Of a stretch of DNA of 5,855 nucleotides, positions 1 through 5,053 are shown one piece after another. A program made the translations under genes and the position numbers. The notes under the pieces are model-generated. The model ran no database searches. It saw only the letters and a program-made list of their open reading frames with translations, and was not told where the DNA came from. The first letter of the stretch is position 1, and every line of letters begins with the position of its first letter. Source of the DNA: JAMXLO01 sp035492535 (GTDB taxonomy: Bacteria > Pseudomonadota > Alphaproteobacteria > Acetobacterales > Acetobacteraceae); assembly GCA_035492535.1 (NCBI GenBank), contig DATJJM010000429.1, positions 1 through 5,855 on the forward strand, read 5' to 3'.

Positions 1-840
1 GTCCTGGTAAAGGAACTCCAGCGTCCCGGCGTTGCGGTAGCCGAGTTTGGCCAATGCCGCGGTGGCGGTGGCGCCGAGTTTGTCGCGCGCGCCGGAACTC
101 AGCGCGGGCGAGCCGGCCTCCTCCAGCAGCTTCTGGTGCCGCCGCTGCAGGCTGCAGTCGCGCTCGCCAAAATGCACGACGGCGCCGTGCGCGTCGGCGA
201 ACACCTGCAGCTCGATGTGGCGCGGGTGGTCGAGATACTTTTCGATATACACCGCATCATTGCTGAACGCGGCACGCGCCTCGGTGCGGGCGATACGAAA
301 GGCGTCCTCCAGTTCCGAGGCGTCGCGTGCGACCTTCATGCCACGGCCGCCGCCGCCGGCGGAGGCTTTGATCAGAGCCGGGTAGCCGATGCGGGCGGCC
401 ACGTCACGAGCGGCGGCGAGGTCCGGCACGACGCCGTCGGAGCCAGGGACAAGCGGGACGCCGAGCTTCGCCATTGCCTCCTTGGCGGCGATCTTGTCAC
501 CCATCATGCGGATATGTTCCGGCGCGGGGCCGATGAAGGTGAGCCCATGCGCCTCCACCATTTCCGCGAAGCCGGCGTTCTCCGAGAGGAAGCCGTAGCC
601 CGGATGGATAGCCTCGGCGCCGGTGACAAGGGCGGCGGAGAGGATGGCGGGTATGTTCAGATAGGAGTCCTTCGCCGGCGGCGGTCCGATGCAGACGCTT
701 TCGTCAGCAAGGCGCACATGCATCGCATCGGCGTCCGCGGTGGAATGCACCGCGACGGATGGGATGCCCAGCTCGCGACAGGCCCGCTGGATGCGAAGCG
801 CGATCTCGCCGCGGTTGGCAATGAGGATCTTCTGGAACAT
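1..840 (-). CDS. accC: Biotin carboxylase subunit of acetyl-CoA carboxylase, partial (C-terminus off the left edge)
   Basis: AccC carboxylates the biotin on AccB using ATP and bicarbonate, the first half-reaction of acetyl-CoA carboxylase in cytoplasmic fatty acid synthesis. The 280 codons present begin MFQKILIANRGEIALR, the standard biotin carboxylase N-terminus, followed by HPGYGFLSEN (79-88), MGDK with Lys116, the ATP-grasp glycine loop GGGGRGM (162-168) after Lys158, ERDCSLQRRHQK (226-237) and the start of the catalytic TLEFL strand (Glu275). The family is usually about 450 residues, so roughly 170 are missing beyond base 1; nothing suggests a broken gene. The ATG at 838-840 is chosen because it gives the family N-terminus exactly and has AGGA four bases upstream. 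It is third in an aroQ-accB-accC transcription unit, 65 bases behind accB. Function is near certain; other biotin carboxylases (for example of pyruvate or propionyl-CoA carboxylase) are less likely beside a separate accB. Confidence 0.96.
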   Translation of the reverse strand, partial: MFQKILIANRGEIALRIQRACRELGIPSVAVHSTADADAMHVRLADESVCIGPPPAKDSYLNIPAILSAALVTGAEAIHPGYGFLSENAGFAEMVEAHGLTFIGPAPEHIRMMGDKIAAKEAMAKLGVPLVPGSDGVVPDLAAARDVAARIGYPALIKASAGGGGRGMKVARDASELEDAFRIARTEARAAFSNDAVYIEKYLDHPRHIELQVFADAHGAVVHFGERDCSLQRRHQKLLEEAGSPALSSGARDKLGATATAALAKLGYRNAGTLEFLYQD

Positions 841-856
841 GTGATCCTACATGCGG

Positions 857-909
857 CCGGGAGAAGCCCGGTCCCCTGGCGTCACGGCCGGCCTCGACGT
901 GGCCATCAT
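857..909. repeat. Two-hairpin palindromic repeat, copy A (accB/accC gap)
   Basis: This 53-base element fills most of the gap between accB and accC. It has a small hairpin (CCGGG 857-861, loop 862-866, CCCGG 867-871), a 7-base spacer, GCGTCA (879-884), and a second palindrome based on GGCC (886-889) and GGCC (901-904). Copy B between aroQ and accB (1364-1417) has the same layout, and the last 31 bases match at 25 positions by hand count. In this copy the second stem is partly decayed. The accB stop codon (906-908) lies in its right end. It resembles the REP-like palindromes common between genes in alphaproteobacteria; that likeness is from memory. Confidence 0.7.
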
Positions 910-1355
910 TCCAGGATCATGAGGACTTCGCCGTATTCCACCGGCGTGCTGTTCGCCACCAGGATCCGCGCGACAGTGCCAGCCTTGGGTGCCTTGATCT
1001 GGTTGAAGGTCTTCATGGCCTCGATCAGCAGCAGCGTCTGGCCGGCGGTGACGGTCTCGCCGACGGTCACAAAGGGCGGTGACCCAGGTTCCGACGAAAG
1101 GTAGGCGACGCCGACCATCGGGCTGGTGACTGCGCCCGGATGGCTGGACTCGTCCGGCGCAGGGATCGGTACGGCGGTTGCTGGCGTCGCGGTGAGCGCC
1201 ACGGGTGCAACAGCGACCGTGGCAGGTGCGACTCCTGCGCGGACGACACGGATGCGGCTGTCCTTTTCTTGGATTTCGATCTCGGAGAGTCCGGTTTCGG
1301 CGAGCACAGCCGCAAGGGCGCGGATCGCGTCGGGGTCGAACGGAATGCGGGTCAT
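906..1355 (-). CDS. accB: Biotin carboxyl carrier protein of acetyl-CoA carboxylase
   Basis: This 149-residue protein carries the biotin that AccC carboxylates and the AccA/AccD transferase then uses to make malonyl-CoA. Residues 1-40 form the helical N-terminal region seen in AccB (FDPDAIRALAAVLAETGLSE). Residues 41-73 are an Ala/Pro/Val-rich flexible linker. Residues 74-149 are the biotinyl domain, with the conserved SPMVGVAYLSSEPG 'thumb' region and the biotin attachment motif EAMKTFNQI. The biotinylated lysine is Lys115, 34 residues before the C-terminus, the usual spacing. The length is normal for the family. The ATG at 1353-1355 follows a GGAA six bases upstream, and no better in-frame start is apparent. 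The gene lies 58 bases behind aroQ and 65 ahead of accC. Its TGA stop (906-908) falls inside a palindromic repeat that also occurs after aroQ. Identity is very secure. Confidence 0.96.
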   Translation of the reverse strand: MTRIPFDPDAIRALAAVLAETGLSEIEIQEKDSRIRVVRAGVAPATVAVAPVALTATPATAVPIPAPDESSHPGAVTSPMVGVAYLSSEPGSPPFVTVGETVTAGQTLLLIEAMKTFNQIKAPKAGTVARILVANSTPVEYGEVLMILE

Positions 1356-1363
1356 GTGTGGTT

Positions 1364-1417
1364 CCGGGCATCGGCCCGGCCTCCATGCGTCATGGCCGGG
1401 CCTGACCCGGCCATCAT
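1364..1417. repeat. Two-hairpin palindromic repeat, copy B (aroQ/accB gap)
   Basis: This 54-base element has the same plan as copy A at 857-909. A small hairpin (CCGGG 1364-1368, loop 1369-1374, CCCGG 1375-1379) is followed by a 7-base spacer, GCGTCA (1387-1392) and a second hairpin. The second hairpin has a perfect 9-bp stem: ATGGCCGGG (1392-1400), loop CCTGA, CCCGGCCAT (1406-1414). Its right end contains the aroQ stop codon (1414-1416). There is no T-run, so it is not a classical rho-independent terminator. In an operon transcript such hairpins may stabilise or process the RNA, or damp expression of the downstream accB, but this is inference. Confidence 0.75.
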
Positions 1418-1878
1418 GTGCTGGCCTCGAGAAGGATGTCCGCCATGGCCGTCAGCGCCAACGCGTAGCCGCGTACACCGAGACCGCAGATCACGCCGAC
1501 TGCAGCCTTGGAGACGTAGGAGTGCTGGCGGAATTCCTCACGGCGGTGAATGTTGGTGATATGGATCTCGATCACCGGAAGCTCGCTGGCAAGCAGCGCG
1601 TCCATCAGGGCGATCGAGGTGGTGGTGTAGCCGGCCGGATTGATGACGATGCCCTGGGCGCGCCCACGGCATTCCTGCACCCATGAGACGAGTTCGCCCT
1701 CGCCATTGGTCTGGCGGAAGTCGATCGCGAGGCCGAGCTGGTCGGCGGTTTCCGCGCATAGCTGCTCCACGTCGTCCAAGGTGGCGTGACCGTAGAGATG
1801 CGGCTGGCGAAGGCCGAGCATGTTCATGTTCGGGCCGTTGAGGACGGCTATGAGAGGCGGATTCGCCGATTGGGACAT
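1414..1878 (-). CDS. aroQ: Type II 3-dehydroquinate dehydratase, with an altered active-site histidine
   Basis: This 154-residue protein belongs to the type II dehydroquinases, dodecameric cytoplasmic enzymes that convert 3-dehydroquinate to 3-dehydroshikimate in the shikimate pathway. Visible motifs are LNGPNMNML (13-21), the lid arginine Arg24 and catalytic Tyr29 (RQPHLYG), Asn80 in INPAGY, the catalytic His106 in EIHITN, and Arg117 in REEFRQHSY; all match the Mycobacterium tuberculosis enzyme with a constant offset of five. One position does not match: the histidine of the usual THTS motif (His81 there) is Thr86 here (TTTS). The usual SNHEGEL motif also reads TNGEGEL. The ATG at 1876-1878 is the only in-frame ATG before an upstream stop, and it lacks a clear ribosome binding site. 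An aroQ-accB-accC order is common in proteobacteria, so this is probably the biosynthetic copy. The family call is secure; normal activity is not proven because of Thr86. Confidence 0.93.
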   Translation of the reverse strand: MSQSANPPLIAVLNGPNMNMLGLRQPHLYGHATLDDVEQLCAETADQLGLAIDFRQTNGEGELVSWVQECRGRAQGIVINPAGYTTTSIALMDALLASELPVIEIHITNIHRREEFRQHSYVSKAAVGVICGLGVRGYALALTAMADILLEAST

Positions 1879-2046
1879 GCCATCGCGCGTAGCATAGGTG
1901 GCGGCTTGGGTCCAATTGGGCGCAATTCATCGCAGGTGGACATTTCGGATCACCACGTCCAGCCTGCCGGTGGCGCTCACCAAGAGGCGTTGAACGTTCG
2001 AGAGCAGGGCTTATCGTTGATCATCCTGCCGCCGAAAGCCTCCACC
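1879..2046. other. Divergent intergenic region between aroQ and the monooxygenase operon
   Basis: This 168-base non-coding stretch separates the leftward aroQ-accB-accC unit from the rightward monooxygenase genes, so it must hold promoters for both unless aroQ is served from elsewhere. Toward the monooxygenases there is a plausible promoter (1990-2017). Toward aroQ only a possible -10 box is seen, TATGCT on the minus strand (1896-1891), without a convincing -35. Two 8-bp palindromes are present, CCAATTGG (1912-1919) and GAACGTTC (1992-1999). No small reading frame, RNA gene or repeat was recognised. Confidence 0.6.
1990..2017 (+). promoter_or_regulatory. Putative sigma-70-type promoter for the monooxygenase operon
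   Basis: TTGAAC (1990-1995) and TATCGT (2012-2017) are separated by 16 bases, and each matches the consensus at four of six positions. Transcription would start near 2024, giving a leader of about 23 bases before the ATG at 2047. The palindrome GAACGTTC (1992-1999) overlaps the -35 box and could be a regulator site. This is read by eye only, and weak matches are common by chance. Confidence 0.35.
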
Positions 2047-3423
2047 ATGATCCTGACGAAACCGGACAAACCGAAACGCCAATTGCGGTTTGGCGCCTTC
2101 ATGAACGTGCCAAGCAGCCATCCGACCGGATGGCGGCATCCCGATGCGATCGCGGACACGGACCTGTGCTTTCGGCACCTCGCGGACATGGCGCGGATGG
2201 CGGAGCACGGCCGGCTGGACGCGATGTTCTTCCAGGACAGCGTCGCGATCCCTGGCAGTGCCGGGCTTTATGGCGGCAAGCCGTTCAACCCGCGCAGCGG
2301 ACGTCAGGCGCATATCGAGCCGGTCAGCGCGATAGCGGGGCTGGCTGCGATCACGTCGCATCTCGGCCTGATCTCCACGTGCACGACCAGCTACAACGAG
2401 CCGTACAACGTCGCGCGTCGCTTTCTGACGATCGATCACATCAGCGGCGGCCGGGTTGGCTGGAACCTGGTGACGTCACAGGCGGAGGACGAAGCGATGA
2501 ACTTCGGCCTCGACGCCCATCTGGATCATGCACTGCGCTATGAACGCGCGGCCGAGTTCCACGACGTGGTGGTGGGTTTGTGGGACAGTTGGGAGGACGA
2601 CGCGTTTCTGCGCGACAAGGAAAGCGGTGTCTGGTTCGACCATACGAAAATGCATTTCCTCAATCATCGCGGGAAGCATTTCACCGTGCGTGGGCCGCTG
2701 AATGTCGCGCGGTCGCCGCAGGGCCGGCCGGTCATCGCGCAGGCCGGGTCGTCGGATGTCGGAATGGAGCTGGCGGCGCGCACCGCGGACATGGTGTTCA
2801 CCGCGCAGCCGACGATCAGGGATGGGCAGGCATTCTGCGCGGAGATGCGCACGCGCGCGGCGAAGTACGGGCGTGGACCCGATCACCTGAGGATCTTTCC
2901 GGGCCTTATGCCGATCGTCGGTCGGACGGAAGGCGAGGCGCGGGAAAAATACGAAGAACTGCGCGAGCTGGTGGACGATGAAGTCGGGTTGCGCGGCGTG
3001 GCGCGGCTGTGCGGCGGGCTGAACATCTACGACTATCCGCCGGATGGGCCGCTGCCGCCGCTGCCGCCGAGCAACGCGGCGCGCGCGCGGCAGGAGATGA
3101 TCATCGCGATGGGCAAGCGCGGCATGACGATACGCGAGATCGGCCGTGTATTAGGAATGTCGCAGGCGCATCGCGTCGCTTACGGCACGCCGCAACAGCT
3201 CGCCGACGATATGCAGGAATGGCTGGAGGCAGATGCCTGCGACGGGTTCAACCTGCTGTTCGCGCATTATCCGAAGCCGCTGGAGGATTTTTGTCTGCTG
3301 GTGGTGCCGGAGTTGCAGCGGCGCGGGATTTTCCGCACGGAGTATGAGGGGACGACGTTGCGGGCCAATCTCGGCGTGCCGGTGCCGCCGAATGTGTTCG
3401 CACAGGAGCCGGCGCATGCGTAG
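2047..3423 (+). CDS. FMN-dependent luciferase-like monooxygenase, NtaA/SnaA/DszA family (first of a tandem pair)
   Basis: This 458-residue protein is the oxygenase half of a two-component flavin monooxygenase. Relatives (nitrilotriacetate, EDTA, dibenzothiophene sulfone and pristinamycin enzymes) use FMNH2 from a separate reductase and O2 to oxidise varied organic substrates. Family signatures are the first barrel strand RQLRFGAF (11-18), GWRHPDA (28-34), FFQDSVA (61-67), SYNEPYNVARR (115-125), the DHISGGRVGWNLVTS block (130-144), RGPLNV (215-220), AQAGSS (231-236) and the C-terminal VVPELQRRG (419-427) with RTEYEGTTLR. There is no signal peptide, so it is cytoplasmic. The ATG at 2047 is chosen because the first strand lies just after it, and the open frame further upstream is antisense to aroQ; its ribosome binding site is weak. 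Its end overlaps the second paralogue by 8 bases. No flavin reductase is in the window and the substrate cannot be read from sequence; organosulfur or chelator compounds are only possibilities. Confidence 0.9.
   Translation: MILTKPDKPKRQLRFGAFMNVPSSHPTGWRHPDAIADTDLCFRHLADMARMAEHGRLDAMFFQDSVAIPGSAGLYGGKPFNPRSGRQAHIEPVSAIAGLAAITSHLGLISTCTTSYNEPYNVARRFLTIDHISGGRVGWNLVTSQAEDEAMNFGLDAHLDHALRYERAAEFHDVVVGLWDSWEDDAFLRDKESGVWFDHTKMHFLNHRGKHFTVRGPLNVARSPQGRPVIAQAGSSDVGMELAARTADMVFTAQPTIRDGQAFCAEMRTRAAKYGRGPDHLRIFPGLMPIVGRTEGEAREKYEELRELVDDEVGLRGVARLCGGLNIYDYPPDGPLPPLPPSNAARARQEMIIAMGKRGMTIREIGRVLGMSQAHRVAYGTPQQLADDMQEWLEADACDGFNLLFAHYPKPLEDFCLLVVPELQRRGIFRTEYEGTTLRANLGVPVPPNVFAQEPAHA
3404..3408 (+). 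promoter_or_regulatory. Ribosome binding site of the second monooxygenase
   Basis: AGGAG lies inside the last codons of the first monooxygenase gene, seven bases before the ATG at 3416. It fixes the start of the second gene at an 8-base overlap (ATGCGTAG) and argues for translational coupling. Confidence 0.75.
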
Positions 3424-4780
3424 GCGGCAACTGCATCTCGGCGGGTTCTTCAGCACACCCGGCAATCACCTTGCGGGCTGGCGGCATCCAAATGCGGTGC
3501 CGACGGCGGATATGGACTTTCGTCTCTACGCACATATCACGCAAATGGTGGAGCGGGCGAAGTTCGACACGATCTTCTTCCAGGATACCGCGGCGGTGAA
3601 TGGCAGCCGGGCGATGGCGCGCGGCGACATGACGCGCACCCGGATCAGCCGGATCGTGAAGCTTGAGCCGACCACGCTGCTGTGCGCATTGGCGGCGGTG
3701 ACGTCGCATATCGGGCTGATCGCAACGGCGACCACGACATACAACGAGCCATACAATGTCGCGCGCCGGTTCATGTCGATCGACCACATCAGCGGAGGCC
3801 GCGCGGGATGGAACCTGGTGACCTCGCAGATCGAGGACGAGGCGCAGAATTTCGGCTACGCCGAGCACGTCGACCACGCAAAGCGCTATGCGCGGGCGGC
3901 GGAATTCTACGATGTGGTGGTGGGACTGTGGGATAGCTGGGAAGACGACGCGCTGCTGCGTGACAAGGCTGCTGGCATCTACATGGATCGCGACAAGGTG
4001 CATTTCCTCGACCACGAGGGCGAGCACTTCAAGGTGCGCGGTCCGCTGAATGTGACACGATCGGCGCAGGGTTGGCCGGTGGTGGCACAGGCGGGTTCGT
4101 CCGAGGCGGGGCGGGAACTGGCGGCGAAAACCGCGGATGTGGTCTTCACGGCGCAGACACTGATGGACGAGGCTCGCGCTTTCTATGCGGACGTGAAGGG
4201 ACGCGCGGCCCGCTACGGGCGCTCGGCCGAGGACATCGTGATCATGCCGGGGATCACGCCGGTGCTGGGTGCAACCATGGCGGAGGCGCGCGAGCGCTAC
4301 GAGGAATTGCAGGCACTGCTGCCGGATGACCTGGCGCTGCAATCGATGTCGCATATCAGCGGCGGGCTCGATCTGTCGAAGTTCCCGCTCGATGGGCCGC
4401 TGCCGGAACTGCCGCCGAGCAATGCCGCGAAGGCACGGCAGGCCCTGGTGGTGAAGACGGCGCGCGAGCAGAACATGACACTACGGCAGATCGCCCGTCA
4501 TACCGCGGCCGCGATGGGGCATCGCGTGCTGGTCGGCACGGCCGAATACATCGCGGATGAATTGGTGAGGTGGCTGAAAGCGGACGCCGCGGACGGGTTC
4601 AACGTGATCTGCAACCATTACCCGAAGCCGTTGGAGGATTTCTGCCAGCTTGTGGTGCCGGAATTGCAGCGGCGGGGCGTGTTTCGGACCGAATATGAAG
4701 GCACGACGCTGCGCGAGCATCTTGGGCTGCGGGTGCCGAAGAACCGGTATACGGCGCGGCAACGGCAGGCGGCGGATTGA
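3416..4780 (+). CDS. FMN-dependent luciferase-like monooxygenase, NtaA/SnaA/DszA family (second of a tandem pair)
   Basis: This 454-residue paralogue of the preceding gene is also a predicted FMNH2-dependent oxygenase needing an external flavin reductase. It shows the family's first strand RQLHLGGFF (4-12), GWRHPNA (21-27), FFQDTAA (54-60), ALAAVTSHIGLIATATTTYN (91-110), EPYNVARR (111-118), the DHISGGRAGWNLVTS block (123-137), RGPLNV (208-213), AQAGSS (224-229) and VVPELQRRG (413-421). Across the 121 residues from YNEPYNVARR to AQAGSS, 92 are identical to the first protein by hand count, without gaps. The segment between FFQD and the AALAAVTS-type strand is very different, which suggests a different substrate. 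The ATG at 3416 has a strong AGGAG at 3404. It overlaps the upstream stop by 8 bases, so the two are one operon. It ends 56 bases before thiS. Family is secure, substrate unknown. Confidence 0.91.
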   Translation: MRRRQLHLGGFFSTPGNHLAGWRHPNAVPTADMDFRLYAHITQMVERAKFDTIFFQDTAAVNGSRAMARGDMTRTRISRIVKLEPTTLLCALAAVTSHIGLIATATTTYNEPYNVARRFMSIDHISGGRAGWNLVTSQIEDEAQNFGYAEHVDHAKRYARAAEFYDVVVGLWDSWEDDALLRDKAAGIYMDRDKVHFLDHEGEHFKVRGPLNVTRSAQGWPVVAQAGSSEAGRELAAKTADVVFTAQTLMDEARAFYADVKGRAARYGRSAEDIVIMPGITPVLGATMAEARERYEELQALLPDDLALQSMSHISGGLDLSKFPLDGPLPELPPSNAAKARQALVVKTAREQNMTLRQIARHTAAAMGHRVLVGTAEYIADELVRWLKADAADGFNVICNHYPKPLEDFCQLVVPELQRRGVFRTEYEGTTLREHLGLRVPKNRYTARQRQAAD

Positions 4781-4836
4781 TATCCTGAGACGTGCCCTTC
4801 CTTGCCCCGTTGCCACCGCGCGCCCATACTCTGGGC
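4781..4836 (+). other. Short gap between the monooxygenase operon and thiS
   Basis: These 56 bases contain a possible promoter (4802-4830) and an isolated CTGAGA (4785-4790), but no terminator hairpin and no complete TPP riboswitch. It is too short for a THI element, and the other conserved THI-box blocks are absent. Confidence 0.55.
4802..4830 (+). promoter_or_regulatory. Putative promoter for thiS-thiG
   Basis: TTGCCC (4802-4807) and CATACT (4825-4830) are spaced 17 bases apart, each with four of six consensus matches. The predicted transcription start would fall at or next to the ATG at 4837, giving a leaderless thiS message. The absence of a good ribosome binding site before thiS fits this. 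Read by eye only; thiS could instead be read through from the monooxygenase operon. Confidence 0.35.
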
Positions 4837-5049
4837 ATGCAGACTGCCGTTACTCTCACCCTGAATGGCGAGGCGCGCGCGTTCGACGGACCGATGACCG
4901 TTGCCTCGCTGCTCACCACGCTCGGGCTGGAAACCCGCAAGGTGGCGGTGGAGCGGAACGAAGAGATCGTGCCGCGATCGGTCTATTCCGAAACCTGGCT
5001 GCAGTCCGGCGACGCGCTGGAGATCGTGCATTTCATCGGGGGAGGCTGA
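4837..5049 (+). CDS. thiS: ThiS, sulfur carrier protein for thiazole synthesis
   Basis: ThiS is a small ubiquitin-like protein whose C-terminal glycine is adenylated and converted to a thiocarboxylate; it then donates sulfur to ThiG for the thiazole ring of thiamine. The 70-residue product has the ThiS pattern: LTLNGE (6-11), MTVASLLTTLGL, KVAVERNEEIVPR (about 34-46), DALEIVHFIGGG and a C-terminus ending exactly in glycines, as required for activation. The length is typical. The ATG at 4837 is chosen because the family starts just before the first strand; an in-frame ATG at 4792 would add 15 residues unlike the family. There is no clear Shine-Dalgarno sequence. The gene is four bases ahead of thiG, and its final Gly codons form the thiG ribosome binding site. 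Identity is secure from sequence and neighbour. Confidence 0.93.
   Translation: MQTAVTLTLNGEARAFDGPMTVASLLTTLGLETRKVAVERNEEIVPRSVYSETWLQSGDALEIVHFIGGG
5038..5045 (+). promoter_or_regulatory. thiG ribosome binding site inside the ThiS glycine codons
   Basis: GGGGGAGG at 5038-5045 lies eight bases before the ATG at 5054 and consists of the last Gly codons of thiS (GGG GGA GGC). It favours ATG 5054 over the in-frame GTG at 5051, which would be only five bases away. Confidence 0.75.
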
Positions 5050-5053
5050 CGTG

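Noticed and set aside
136..1104. Long plus-strand open frame (322 codons) over accC and accB
   Set aside because: It is antisense to two clearly recognisable genes, has no family-like motifs, and long antisense frames are expected in GC-rich DNA.
1364..1417. Rho-independent terminator between aroQ and accB
   Set aside because: The hairpins are strong but no T-run follows on the transcribed strand, and the same element recurs between accB and accC inside an operon.
1891..1919. aroQ promoter with TATGCT as -10 on the minus strand
   Set aside because: No acceptable -35 box lies 16-18 bases away; TTGGAC is present only at 13-base spacing. Kept only as a remark in the intergenic entry.
1786..2046. 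Upstream extension of the first monooxygenase to an ATG at 1786
   Set aside because: The extra 87 residues run antisense through aroQ and its upstream region and do not resemble the family, whose first strand begins just after the ATG at 2047.
3118..3186. Helix-turn-helix-like stretch (TIREIGRVLGMSQAHR) in the first monooxygenase
   Set aside because: The second paralogue has the same segment as TLRQIARHTAAAMGHR, and other family members have a TIRQL-type helix here, so it is part of the enzyme fold.
3233..3415. Upstream extension of the second monooxygenase
   Set aside because: It lies in another frame of the first monooxygenase. The ATG at 3416 has a strong AGGAG and gives the family N-terminus.
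3248..4354. Minus-strand open frame of 368 codons
   Set aside because: It is antisense to the second monooxygenase, is rich in Arg, His and Cys with no recognisable domain, and is a codon-bias shadow.
4781..4836. TPP riboswitch suggested by CTGAGA at 4785-4790 upstream of thiS
   Set aside because: CTGAGA is one conserved THI-box block, but the GGGGTGC block and the later CTGGATAAT-type and CAGCGTAGGGA-type blocks are absent, and the gap is too short.
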